Below, piece after piece: positions 21,339 through 29,911 of a stretch of DNA of 64,000 nucleotides. The translations under genes were made by a program, and so were the position numbers. The first letter of the stretch is position 1. Every line of letters begins with the position of its first letter. The notes under the pieces are model-generated. The model did no database searches. It was not told the DNA's origin and saw only the letters and a program-made list of their open reading frames with translations. Source of the stretch: Roseococcus sp. SYP-B2431 (GTDB lineage: Bacteria; Pseudomonadota; Alphaproteobacteria; Acetobacterales; Acetobacteraceae); the NCBI RefSeq assembly GCF_004336745.1, contig NZ_SJXD01000026.1, positions 1-64,000 on the forward strand, written 5' to 3'.

Positions 21339-21686
21339 TTAGCGGATAGTCGTGGCGCCGGTCCGCGGGGCCGGGGCCTCGACCGGCGCCAGTGGATTGA
21401 GGGAGGGCGTGGGCGCCGGCGATTCCGCTGGCGTTCCCGGTACCAGGCCCGGGCGGGTCGCGCCGGTGCCGGTCGGCGCGCCCGTGGGATCCGGCGCCGG
21501 CTCGCCCGCGGACCGGGGCATCGGCGGTAAGGCCGGACTCGTCCCGCCCGTCGAGGCGGCCGGCGGGTCGGAGGAAGGCATGGCTCCCCCCTGGCTCAGG
21601 GCCGCCAACGGCGCGGTCAGCATCACGGCGGCGACGGCCATTCCCGCCAGCGGGACGAGCCGCCGCACGGCCCCGGTCCTAGCCAC
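21339..21686 (-). CDS. Small exported Pro/Ala-rich protein
   Basis: A 115-residue product with a signal anchor or signal peptide (VRRLVPLAGMAVAAVML, then LAALSQGG) followed by a low-complexity Pro/Thr/Ala tail. I chose the GTG at 21684-21686, which overlaps the TAG stop of the gene upstream; a second GTG five codons later is also possible. Since the sequence is so biased, coding status rests on the signal peptide and on coupling to the neighbour. No domain is recognised. Confidence 0.5.
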   Translation of the reverse strand: MARTGAVRRLVPLAGMAVAAVMLTAPLAALSQGGAMPSSDPPAASTGGTSPALPPMPRSAGEPAPDPTGAPTGTGATRPGLVPGTPAESPAPTPSLNPLAPVEAPAPRTGATTIR

Positions 21687-22173
21687 CCGAGCCGCCGCCA
21701 GACCCTCCGCCCGAGCCGCCGCCCGAGCCGCCACCGGTGCCGGAGGACGAACCGCCCGTCCCGCCGCTGGCCCCGCCACCGGCCGAGCCGCCCGCGCTGC
21801 CTGAAGCCCCACCTCGCGCGGAGCCTGCGGCACCGCCCGGCGACGATCCGGGCGAGCCCAGAGTCCCCGTGCCTGCCGATCCCGGCGCGCCCGGCGTGCC
21901 GGCGCCGGGGCCGGTCGGGCCCCGCGATCCCGGACCGGCACTCGGCGGCGCGACGTTCGGCGTGGAGAAGCCGGTGGCCGAGCGCCCGCCCGGATCGGTC
22001 GAGGCCGCACCGGGCATGGAGGGCGCGGGCACGGTGGGCCCGGTCGTGGCGCTGCCGGGGGAACCGGGCTGGGCGCCTGGAGCCTGAGCCTGCCCGGCGC
22101 CGGGCGCAAGCAGGAGAGCGGCGCCGAGGCTCGCGCCGAGGAGCGTCAGGCGGGTTGCGGCATATCGGGTCAT
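21679..22173 (-). CDS. Exported Gly/Ser-rich low-complexity protein
   Basis: A 164-residue protein with a clean signal peptide (MTRYAATRLTLLGASLGAAL, ending GAGQAQ) and a mature region made almost entirely of Gly, Ser, Pro, Ala and Thr. The C-terminus is a run of GGGS repeats. The ATG at 22173 has GAAGGAAA upstream at a suitable distance. It is probably extracytoplasmic and disordered; it could be a surface or matrix component, but that is a guess. It overlaps the start of the next small exported gene, so the two likely act together. Confidence 0.6.
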   Translation of the reverse strand: MTRYAATRLTLLGASLGAALLLAPGAGQAQAPGAQPGSPGSATTGPTVPAPSMPGAASTDPGGRSATGFSTPNVAPPSAGPGSRGPTGPGAGTPGAPGSAGTGTLGSPGSSPGGAAGSARGGASGSAGGSAGGGASGGTGGSSSGTGGGSGGGSGGGSGGGSGG

Positions 22174-22328
22174 GCGGGTGTTTCCTTCGCCAGGGATCCG
22201 GGCCTTCTGTCGCCCGGGCTTGCCGGAGAAACATCCCGGCGGCGAAGGGGTTGCCCATGCTGCAGTGCGGCACGGCCGCAACTCGGCCACCTTTTGCCCG
22301 TTGCATGCTGGCTCCATGGAGGCCTCGC

Positions 22329-24041
22329 ATGCGCCTGCCGCCCTTCTCGTCATCATTCTCCGGCGCCGCCCTCGCGGCGCTGCTGGGCGGAGCCGTCATC
22401 CTTGTCGTCTTCGGCGTGCAGATCGTGCCCCCGTCCCACACGGGCTGGATGCTGTCCGGCCAGGTCGGGCCGGACCCGGTGCAGTACTGGCTCGGCTGGA
22501 CCTATTTCCGCCTGGCGCCCTGGAGCCTGCCGCCGGGGCTCAATCCGCTGTTCGGGATGGAGATCTCGTCCTCCATCTTCTATGCCGATTCCATCCCGCT
22601 TCTCGCCTTTGCCTTCAAGGCGCTGCGCAGCGTGGTCGAGGTGGACCAGTATTGGGGGATGTGGATCGTGGCCTGCGGCGCGCTGCAGGGCATGCTGGCC
22701 TGGCTGCTGATCGGGCGTGTCACGCAGGACCCCCTCGCCCGCCTCGCCGGCGCGATGCTCTTCGTGCTCCAGCCCATGCTGCTGAACCGGATGGGCGGGC
22801 ATTTCGCGCTTTCCGCGCAATGGCTGGTGCTCTGGGGGCTGCTGCTCGCGCTGAGCCCGGCCGGGCGGCTCCGCTGGTTGGCCTGGGCCGCGCTGGTGCT
22901 CGCGGCCTCGCTGATCCACTCCTACATCCTGCCGATGGTGCTGGCGCTCTGGGCCGCCGACTGGTGGTCGCGGCGGCACGTCGCCGAGGCCGTGTTCGTC
23001 CCGGCCGCGGGGCTGGCGGGGCTCTGGGCCGCCGGCTTCTTCGTGCTCGGCGCGGGCCACGGCAACGCGCAATACGGCACCATGCAGCTCGATCTGCTGG
23101 CGCCCTTCGACCCGGCCTTCTGGGGCAGCCTCCTGCCCGACCTGCCCGACCCCGAGCATCCGGAATCCGGCAGCTCCTATCTCGGCCTCGGGGCGCTGCT
23201 GCTGCTCCCGTTCCTGCTCTTCGTGCCCCCCAGGCGGCGGCTCGTCCCGCTGATGGTCGTCCTGGCCGCGATGCTGCTCTTCGCCGTCAGCCACCACGTG
23301 ACCATCGGCGGCACGACGGTCGCGACCCTTCCCCTGCCCGAGCGGCTGGTCACGCTGCTCGGCATGCTGCGCTGCTCGGAGCGCTATTTCTGGCCGCTGG
23401 CCTATGCGCTGATCCTCGCCGGGATGGCCGGGCTGCTGCGCGTCGCCGGGCCCCGCTGGGGCGGACTGGCGCTGCTGGCGCTGCTGCTGGTCCAGGCGGT
23501 CGACCTCCGGCCGGGCTATGCCCGCGTCGCCCACTACTTCCCGCCCACGGCCGACCAGCTGCCGCTGCGCCTCGCCGATCCCTTCTGGGGCGAGGCGGCG
23601 CAACGCTACCGCGCTATCCGGCTCGTGCCGGCCGGCAACCAGGGGCGCGGCTGGGAGGAGGTCGCCGTCTTCGCCGCGCGTCACGGCATGGCGACGGATG
23701 CCATCTACCTTGCCCGCGCCGATGCCGGCGCCATCGAGCGGCTGCGCGCCGAGATCGCCGGCCGCCTCGCCCGGGGCGACCACGAGCCCGGCGTGCTCTA
23801 CGTGCTGCGCGACGCCGCGACGGCCGAGTTGGCCCGCGCCGGCATGCAGGACGGGCGCGACCGGATGCTCCGGGCCGACGGGCTCGACGTGCTGGCGCCG
23901 GACTGGGCCGTTACCTCCACGGTCGCCTTGACGAACTGGACTTCGATCGCCTCAGGTGAGGTTCCGCGACCGGACGTCCCGGTCCGGGTGCCTCCCGACC
24001 CGGAGAAACCCGATGCTCATCCGCAGCCGCCGCGGCTTTGA
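22329..24041 (+). CDS. DUF6311 multi-pass membrane protein
   Basis: A 570-residue integral membrane protein I assign to the DUF6311 family, which resembles glycosyltransferase-type membrane proteins. About ten hydrophobic helices span residues 8-390. DPVQYWLGWTYFRLAPW, a family hallmark, lies between helices 1 and 2 and GMLRCSERYFWPLAYALIL further on. The last 170 residues form a soluble domain. The ATG at 22329 is preferred, though in-frame ATGs lie upstream (for example 22305). The end overlaps msrP by 29 bases in another frame. Sugar transfer is an inference from the fold type, not shown. Confidence 0.75.
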   Translation: MRLPPFSSSFSGAALAALLGGAVILVVFGVQIVPPSHTGWMLSGQVGPDPVQYWLGWTYFRLAPWSLPPGLNPLFGMEISSSIFYADSIPLLAFAFKALRSVVEVDQYWGMWIVACGALQGMLAWLLIGRVTQDPLARLAGAMLFVLQPMLLNRMGGHFALSAQWLVLWGLLLALSPAGRLRWLAWAALVLAASLIHSYILPMVLALWAADWWSRRHVAEAVFVPAAGLAGLWAAGFFVLGAGHGNAQYGTMQLDLLAPFDPAFWGSLLPDLPDPEHPESGSSYLGLGALLLLPFLLFVPPRRRLVPLMVVLAAMLLFAVSHHVTIGGTTVATLPLPERLVTLLGMLRCSERYFWPLAYALILAGMAGLLRVAGPRWGGLALLALLLVQAVDLRPGYARVAHYFPPTADQLPLRLADPFWGEAAQRYRAIRLVPAGNQGRGWEEVAVFAARHGMATDAIYLARADAGAIERLRAEIAGRLARGDHEPGVLYVLRDAATAELARAGMQDGRDRMLRADGLDVLAPDWAVTSTVALTNWTSIASGEVPRPDVPVRVPPDPEKPDAHPQPPRL

Positions 24042-24969
24042 AATCCCCGAAAGCCAGGTGACGCCGGAGGCGCTGGTGCTGAACCGGCGCGCGCTGGTCG
24101 GCGCGGGCGCCGCGTTGCTGCCTTCGGTAGCCTTCGCGCCTGGGGCCCTCGCGCAAAGCGCCACCGCCTCGCCGCCGCTGCCCGCGGCCCAGCGCAATCC
24201 GCGCTACGTCGCCGGCCGCGACATCACGTCCGAGCGCGAGGCCACGACCTACAACAACTTCTACGAGTTCGGCTCGAGCAAGGGCATCGCGCGCGACGCG
24301 GCCCGCATGCCGCTGCGTCCCTGGACCATCAAGGTCGAGGGCATGGTGGGCAAGCCGCGCGAATTCGCCATCGACGAGCTGATCGGGCTGATGCCCCTGG
24401 AGGAGCGCGTGCTCCGGCTGCGCTGCGTCGAGGGGTGGTCCATGGTCGTGCCCTGGACGGGCTTCCCGCTCGCCGAGCTGGTGAAGCTGGTGGAGCCGGC
24501 CTCGAGCGCGCGCTTCATCGCCTTCCAGACCGCGGCGATCCCCTCCGTGATGCCCGGCCTGCGCCAGACCTGGTACCCCTGGCCGCACACCGAGGGCTGC
24601 ACCGTCGCCGAGGCGATGAACGACATGTCCTTCCTGGCCGTGGGCAATTACGGCAAGCCGCTGCAGGGCTCGAACGGCGCACCGATCCGCGTGCTCTTCC
24701 CGTGGAAATACGGATTCAAGTCCGGCAAGTCGATCGTGCGGATCACCTTCACCGACCGCCAGCCGGCGACCTACTGGAACACCATCCAGCCCTCCGAATA
24801 CGGCTTCTGGGCGAATGTGAACCCGCAGGTGGCGCATCCGCGCTGGAGCCAGGCGACGGAACGCGTGCTGGGCACGGGCGAGCGCGTGCCGACGCAGCTG
24901 TTCAACGGCTATGGCGAGTTCGTGGCAGACCTCTACACGAACATGCAGCGGGAGCGGCTCTGGGCGTAG
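24013..24969 (+). CDS. msrP: Protein-methionine-sulfoxide reductase catalytic subunit MsrP
   Basis: MsrP is a periplasmic molybdopterin enzyme that repairs oxidised methionine in envelope proteins. The 318-residue protein has a twin-arginine signal (LNRRALVGAGAALLP, ending ALAQ) at about 27-54 and the family blocks ITSEREATTYNNFYEFG, RPWTIKVEGMVGKP and LRCVEGWSMVVPW. Cys138 in the last block should ligate the molybdenum. The ATG at 24013 lies within the end of the upstream membrane-protein gene. The usual haem membrane partner MsrQ is not adjacent, so electrons must come from elsewhere in the genome or another donor. Confidence 0.95.
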   Translation: MLIRSRRGFEIPESQVTPEALVLNRRALVGAGAALLPSVAFAPGALAQSATASPPLPAAQRNPRYVAGRDITSEREATTYNNFYEFGSSKGIARDAARMPLRPWTIKVEGMVGKPREFAIDELIGLMPLEERVLRLRCVEGWSMVVPWTGFPLAELVKLVEPASSARFIAFQTAAIPSVMPGLRQTWYPWPHTEGCTVAEAMNDMSFLAVGNYGKPLQGSNGAPIRVLFPWKYGFKSGKSIVRITFTDRQPATYWNTIQPSEYGFWANVNPQVAHPRWSQATERVLGTGERVPTQLFNGYGEFVADLYTNMQRERLWA

Positions 24970-25135
24970 CGGCTGCGCCGCGCACTTGCGGCGTGATCCG
25001 CGCGCGATCGGATTCCAACCATCGCGGCCTTTAAAGACCGCCAATGAATCATGCACAGTCGCGACCGCCGGCCGCTCATCGTAGCCGGCCGCGCTTGCGT
25101 GACCGCCTCACGCCACCAGGACAAGAGGAGAAGAC

Positions 25136-25972
25136 ATGAGCAGCGGAACCATCACCGTCACCGACGGCACGCAGATCTGGTACAAGGATTGGGGCCCCAG
25201 GGACGCGCAGCCGGTCGTCTTCCATCACGGCTGGCCACTCAGCGCGGACGACTGGGACGCGCAGATGATGTTCTTCCTCTCGAAGGATTATCGCGTCATC
25301 GCGCATGACCGCCGCGGGCACGGCCGCTCCAGCCAGACGGAGAGCGGCAACGAGATGGACACCTATGCGGCCGATGTCGCCGCGCTGGCGAAGCACCTCG
25401 ATCTGAGGAACGCCATCCATGTCGGCCATTCGACTGGCGGCGGCGAGGTCGCGCGCTATGTCGCGCGGCATGGCGGCGGCCGGGTGGCCAAGGCCGTGCT
25501 GATCGGCGCGGTGCCGCCGATCATGGTGAAGAGCGAGACGAATCCCGGCGGCCTGCCGATCGAGGTGTTCGACGGCTTCCGCGCCGCCTTCCTGGCCAAT
25601 CGGGCCCAGTTCTTCCGCGACGTGCCGGCGGGGCCCTTCTATGGCTACAACCGCCCCGGCGCGACGGCATCCGAGGGCGTGATCGCCAATTGGTGGCGCC
25701 AGGGCATGATGGGCGGCGCCAAGGCCCATTACGACTGCATCAAGGCCTTTTCCGAGACCGACTTCACGGAGGACCTGAAGAAGATCGAAGTACCGGTGCT
25801 GGTCATGCATGGCGACGATGACCAGATCGTACCCTATGCGGATTCGGCGCCGCTCTCGGTCAAGCTGCTGAAGCACGGCACGCTGAAGACCTATGCCGGC
25901 CTGCCGCACGGCCTGTGCACGACCCATCCGGACGTGATCAATCCGGACCTTCTGGCCTTCTTCCGGTCCTGA
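25136..25972 (+). CDS. Alpha/beta hydrolase (non-haem chloroperoxidase/esterase type)
   Basis: A 278-residue cytosolic hydrolase of the cofactor-free haloperoxidase/aryl esterase group. The catalytic triad is visible as Ser99 in GHSTGGGE, Asp in [11 protein letters not shown] near residue 223 and His in [11 protein letters not shown] near 260. The HGWPL oxyanion segment is near residue 31. A strong AGAGGAGAA lies just before the ATG. It is a single gene with its own 166-bp leader. The true substrate is probably an ester; the perhydrolase label follows family naming. Confidence 0.9.
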   Translation: MSSGTITVTDGTQIWYKDWGPRDAQPVVFHHGWPLSADDWDAQMMFFLSKDYRVIAHDRRGHGRSSQTESGNEMDTYAADVAALAKHLDLRNAIHVGHSTGGGEVARYVARHGGGRVAKAVLIGAVPPIMVKSETNPGGLPIEVFDGFRAAFLANRAQFFRDVPAGPFYGYNRPGATASEGVIANWWRQGMMGGAKAHYDCIKAFSETDFTEDLKKIEVPVLVMHGDDDQIVPYADSAPLSVKLLKHGTLKTYAGLPHGLCTTHPDVINPDLLAFFRS

Positions 25973-26037
25973 AGAGTCATAACCTACCGTCCGAGGACTT
26001 GCGGTCGCTGGTGGGGGCCTGAGGGCACGAAACCCCT

Positions 26038-26883
26038 TCACCGCCCTGCCCGCTGGATCTCCGCCCGCGCCGCCCATATGGCCGCCCTCTCCTCCTCCGT
26101 CAGGTCCAGCCAGGTCAGCTTCTCGTCCAGCGGAAAGGGCGGGCCGCCGGCCGATCCTGTCACCGCCAGGACGATGCCGCCCCGGGGGTCCACGACGAAG
26201 GGCTCGCCCTTGTTGCCCAGGTTCCAGGCGCCGGCCTGGCCGTCGTCGATCGAGGTCACGTTCCAGACCTGCTGTGCGCGGACGAGCCGCGCCGGCACCG
26301 GGTTCAGCACATGCCCCGACATGGCCGCCGCCAGGCGCTTCTGCCGCGCGACGGCAGCCGGAACGAAGAGCGCGCCCAGGCAGAGGGCCAGCATCAGCGC
26401 CATCAGCACGCCGTAGGTGACGGCGCGGTTGACGAAGCGCTCCAGGCCGAGGTCGGTGGTGGTGAGCTCGGGCCGCGCCGGATCGCCCATGGGCATGACC
26501 TGCCGGTTGCCGGAGCTGGGCTCGAAGAAGACGTAGCCCACCTCGCGCCGGAGCGCGGGGCCGCGATCCTGCGGGATGACCAGGGTCGCCTCGCAATCGT
26601 TCAGCAGGAAGAAGCGGACCTGGCATCGGCCGCTCTCGACGCGCGTCTTGGGCAGGGCGACGGCCGTGTCGCGGATCCGATAGTCGGTGGCCAGGACCGG
26701 CACGACCTCCATCGAGACGACCGCCATGCCGACGGCGAAGAGGAGAAAGCCCAGGATTCCGAAGAGCCAGGCGCGCCAGGCCGCGATGGGCGCCCTGACG
26801 CGCAGCGGCCGCGCGGGGAAGGCGCGCGCGATGGGGTCGGACAGGACGGGCCTTCCGGGCCCCTTCCACGGATCGTTCGGCAT
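26038..26883 (-). CDS. Two-helix membrane protein of unknown function
   Basis: A 281-residue protein with two hydrophobic segments: WLFGILGFLLFAVGMAVVSM near residue 40 and a second one, TYGVLMALMLALCLGALFVP, near 160. Between them is a soluble domain with two cysteines (GRCQVRFFLLNDCEATLVI), followed by a C-terminal cytosolic part containing PFPLDEKLTWLDLTEEE. I know no family for it. The start is uncertain: ATG 26883 has GGAGG only one base away, and an ATG twelve codons earlier (26919) is the alternative. It appears to be transcribed alone. Confidence 0.6.
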   Translation of the reverse strand: MPNDPWKGPGRPVLSDPIARAFPARPLRVRAPIAAWRAWLFGILGFLLFAVGMAVVSMEVVPVLATDYRIRDTAVALPKTRVESGRCQVRFFLLNDCEATLVIPQDRGPALRREVGYVFFEPSSGNRQVMPMGDPARPELTTTDLGLERFVNRAVTYGVLMALMLALCLGALFVPAAVARQKRLAAAMSGHVLNPVPARLVRAQQVWNVTSIDDGQAGAWNLGNKGEPFVVDPRGGIVLAVTGSAGGPPFPLDEKLTWLDLTEEERAAIWAARAEIQRAGR

Positions 26884-26960
26884 GCCTCCAGGCTGACCAT
26901 GCTCGGGCATGGGAGGCAAGGCCCCCGCGTCAGGTCCATCGCGTCAGCTTCGCGTCGCCG

Positions 26961-27131
26961 TCAGCGGTAGTAGCCCCAGCCGCCGCGGTAATAAGGGCGA
27001 TGGTAGTAACCGCCGCCGTGGTAACGCGGCGGGCCGTAATAGCCGGGCCCGTAGGCGGGATAGGCCACGCAGCCCGGCAGGGTCGAAAGCGCCAGCAGGG
27101 CCAGGCAGGCCAGGAGCTTGGTCTTGGACAT
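26961..27131 (-). CDS. Tiny Gly/Tyr-rich predicted lipoprotein
   Basis: A 56-residue product with a lipoprotein-like signal (MSKTKLLACLALLALSTLPG then Cys21) and a mature tail dominated by Tyr, Gly, Pro and Arg (YGPGYYGPPRYHGG). A good ribosome binding site GGAGG sits five bases before the ATG. Similar YY/GG-rich small envelope lipoproteins are common in alphaproteobacteria and have no known function. The signal, lipobox and ribosome binding site together support it despite its size. Confidence 0.6.
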   Translation of the reverse strand: MSKTKLLACLALLALSTLPGCVAYPAYGPGYYGPPRYHGGGYYHRPYYRGGWGYYR

Positions 27132-27202
27132 GATAACCTCCCGGGCGGCGCTGTCCGGTGCCGCCTATGGGAGAAAACGCGCGGTCCATGGCGGGGTTAG
27201 GG

Positions 27203-29806
27203 CTACCCGGGGGCCGAAACGCGGCGCGGCCCGGCGAGTTCCAGCCGCGCCTCCATGATCTCCGTGTCCTCGAGGCTCCGGCTCAGCGTGAAGCCCAGGC
27301 CCTCGGCGAAGGCCAGCATCGGCCTGTTGTCCGCGAGGATGTGCCCCACCAGCTCGGTGAGCCCCTCGCCCCGCGCCCAGGCGATGGCGCGCTCCATCAG
27401 ATGGCTCGCGAGGCCGGTCCCCTTGGCCGAGGGGCTGACCACCACCGCGAATTCGGCGCCGCCGCCGGCGCCCTCCCGGATGATGCGCGCGGTGCCGAGG
27501 ATGTGTCCGTCCCGCGCGGCGACGAAGGCCATCTCGCGATCGTAGTCGATCTGCGTGAGGCGGGCGAGCATGGCCGGCGGCAGCTCGCGCATCGTGGAAA
27601 AGAAGCGGAAGCGGACATCCTCCGGCGGCAGGCTCCGGAAGTGCTCGCCCTGGGCGGCGGCATCCTCGGGACGGATGGGGCGGACCTCGTAGGTCCGGCC
27701 GTCCTCGGCCGTGAAGCTCGCGGCGAGCTCGGCGGGATAGGGCGGTATGGCGAGCAGCACGGCCTCGCCCTCCGGCCGGAGCGTGAGCGCGGCGTCGGCG
27801 GCCAGCACGCCGCGCGCATCGGCGAAGAGCGGGTTCACGAAAAGGGTCGCGATCTCCGGGAAGTCGACGAGGAGCTGGCTCACGCGCACCAGGGCATCGG
27901 CGATGGCCGGCTCGTTCACCGGCGGGCGGTCGCGGAAGCCGGGAAGGAGGCGGGAGAGGCGGGTGCGGGCGATCAGGCCATGCGCGAGGGGCAGGTTGAG
28001 CGGGGGCAGGTCGAAGGCCTCGTCCTGGGCGAGGTCCGCGGCGGTGCCGCCCTGGCCGAAGCCGATCCAGGGGCCGAACATGGCGTCGTCGCCCATGCGC
28101 AGCCGCAGCTCCATCATGCCGCGCGGCGCCTGGCGCTGGACGAGGAAGCCCTGGAGCACCGTGCCAGGCGCGCGGCGGGGGACTTCCTCCGCCATCGCTG
28201 CCGCCGCCGCGGTGACGGAAGCGCCGTCGCGCAGGTTGAGCACCACGCCGCCGGCCTCGCTCTTGTGGCGCAGCAGCGCGCGGGCCTTGAGAACGACGGG
28301 AAAGCCCATCCCGACCGCGGCGCCCGCCGCGCGGGCTGGGGTGTGCGCGAGGAAGACGGGCAGGCTCTCCAGCCCATAGGCGGCGAGGACGGACAGCGCC
28401 TCGTCCTCCAGCAGGCGCAGGCGGCCCTCGGCCCGGGCGGCGGCGAAGCGGGCGCGCACCGCGGCGCGGTCGGGCTGGAAGGTGAGCACGTCGGAGGCGG
28501 GGAGCTCGGCGGCGGTGGCGCGGTTGCGGCGCTCGGCGGCCAGGTGGGCGGCGCCCCGGGCAACGGCCTCGGGGGTGGCGAAGACCGGCAGGCCGGCCTC
28601 GGTGAGGGCCGCGCGCTCGTCATGCGCGCTCGCCTCGCCGGTCCAGCCGAGGAGGATCGGCGCGCCGCGGTTGCCCCGCGCGGCGGCGCCGAAGGCCTGG
28701 GCCGGCACCGCCTCCTGCTCGGGGGCGTGCAGCGCCATCACCACATCCACCTCGCGCGCGGCGGCCAGGACCTTCGCGGCCTCGGCCAGCGCGGCTCCGG
28801 CGGCGGCGTTGAGCGCGAGGGGATTGCGCGGCGCGCGGCCCTCCAGCAGGGGAACCAGCGCCGCCTGCGTGGCCTCGGTCAGCTCGGAGAGGCGCAGCCC
28901 CTGCCCCAGCGCCGCGTCTGCGGCCAGCCGCGCCATGCCGAGCCCGTTGGCGACGATCGCCACGCGGTCGCCCGGGCCGTTGCCGGCGCGCGGCCTGGTG
29001 CGCGCCAGGGTCTCGGCGGCGGCGAGCCAGTCCTCGAAGCCGGCGGCGCGCAGGATGCCGGCGCGGCGCAGCACCGCATCCATCACCGCGTCGCCGATGC
29101 CGGAGGGATCGTCGGAGCGGCCACCGGGCCGTAGCGCGAGCACGGGGCGGGTGCGGGCCGTGGCGCGGGCCGCGGAGACGAAGCGGCGGCGCTGCTTGAT
29201 GCGGCGCAGCTCCAGCAGGACGCAGGCGGTGGCGCTGTCGCGCGCCAGCCAGTCGAGGCCAAGGGCGAAGCCCAGATCCTCGTTGGAGCCGATGCCGACG
29301 ATGTGGCTGAAGCCGAGCCCTTCCGCGGCGGCCCAGTCGATCACGGCGCGCGCGATGGCCGAGGACTGCGCCATCAGCGCGAGCCGGCCCTTGGGGATAT
29401 GCAGATGCGCCAGCGTGGCGTTGAGGCCCATGCCCGGCAGCGCCAGGCCGAAGCTGCGCTCGCCGAGCGCCCTCACGCCGGTGGCGGCCGCCATGGCGGC
29501 GAGGCCCGGTGCCGCCGTGGGCACCACGACGGCGCGGCAGCCCATCGTCGCGATGTCGTGAAAGGCCTGGGCCTGCGCGTCGGGCGCGACGCAAAGGACA
29601 GCCAGGTCGGGCACATCCTCGGGCGCCTCGAAGCCCTCGATGTCCTCGGCCATCAGCTTCCCGTGGAAGCGGCCGTCGAGCAGGTTGCGGGCGAGGATGC
29701 GCGCCTCGGGCAGCGCCAGATCGGCGCGCAGCAGCACGGAGCGCGGGCGGAAGAGCGCGGTGTCCCGGAAGCCGGAACCCGGACGGCCTGTCAGAATCAG
29801 CGACAT
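27203..29806 (-). CDS. Pat-like protein acetyltransferase (acyl-CoA-synthetase-like plus GNAT domains)
   Basis: An 867-residue multidomain protein. In order: a CoA-binding Rossmann domain (about 10-130), a succinyl-CoA-ligase-like domain (VVGIGSNEDLGFALGLDWL) and a second flavodoxin-like domain. An ATP-grasp domain (GFPVVLKARALLRHKSEAGG) follows, and a C-terminal GNAT domain spans about 690-860 (RFRFFSTMRELPP, then VSPSAKGTGLASHLME). This is the layout of Pat/YfiQ lysine acetyltransferases, which acetylate enzymes such as acetyl-CoA synthetase. The catalytic His motif (SHTGA) of true ADP-forming synthetases is absent; the site reads GRSDDPSGIGDAV. It is therefore probably a regulatory acetyltransferase. 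ATG 29806 is chosen over 29854. Confidence 0.87.
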   Translation of the reverse strand: MSLILTGRPGSGFRDTALFRPRSVLLRADLALPEARILARNLLDGRFHGKLMAEDIEGFEAPEDVPDLAVLCVAPDAQAQAFHDIATMGCRAVVVPTAAPGLAAMAAATGVRALGERSFGLALPGMGLNATLAHLHIPKGRLALMAQSSAIARAVIDWAAAEGLGFSHIVGIGSNEDLGFALGLDWLARDSATACVLLELRRIKQRRRFVSAARATARTRPVLALRPGGRSDDPSGIGDAVMDAVLRRAGILRAAGFEDWLAAAETLARTRPRAGNGPGDRVAIVANGLGMARLAADAALGQGLRLSELTEATQAALVPLLEGRAPRNPLALNAAAGAALAEAAKVLAAAREVDVVMALHAPEQEAVPAQAFGAAARGNRGAPILLGWTGEASAHDERAALTEAGLPVFATPEAVARGAAHLAAERRNRATAAELPASDVLTFQPDRAAVRARFAAARAEGRLRLLEDEALSVLAAYGLESLPVFLAHTPARAAGAAVGMGFPVVLKARALLRHKSEAGGVVLNLRDGASVTAAAAAMAEEVPRRAPGTVLQGFLVQRQAPRGMMELRLRMGDDAMFGPWIGFGQGGTAADLAQDEAFDLPPLNLPLAHGLIARTRLSRLLPGFRDRPPVNEPAIADALVRVSQLLVDFPEIATLFVNPLFADARGVLAADAALTLRPEGEAVLLAIPPYPAELAASFTAEDGRTYEVRPIRPEDAAAQGEHFRSLPPEDVRFRFFSTMRELPPAMLARLTQIDYDREMAFVAARDGHILGTARIIREGAGGGAEFAVVVSPSAKGTGLASHLMERAIAWARGEGLTELVGHILADNRPMLAFAEGLGFTLSRSLEDTEIMEARLELAGPRRVSAPG

Positions 29807-29911
29807 GGAGGGACTATAGCGCCCGGAAACAGGTCGCGCGGAAGGCGGGCGCATCTTGCGCCATGGTCCGCGACGCGCTGCCCTGTCGGCTCACCAAGGC
29901 GAGGCTACGAG

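Noticed and set aside
21679-21760. CRISPR-like or tandem DNA repeat
   Set aside because: The periodicity comes from codons for a GGGS-repeat protein tail; there are no spacers.
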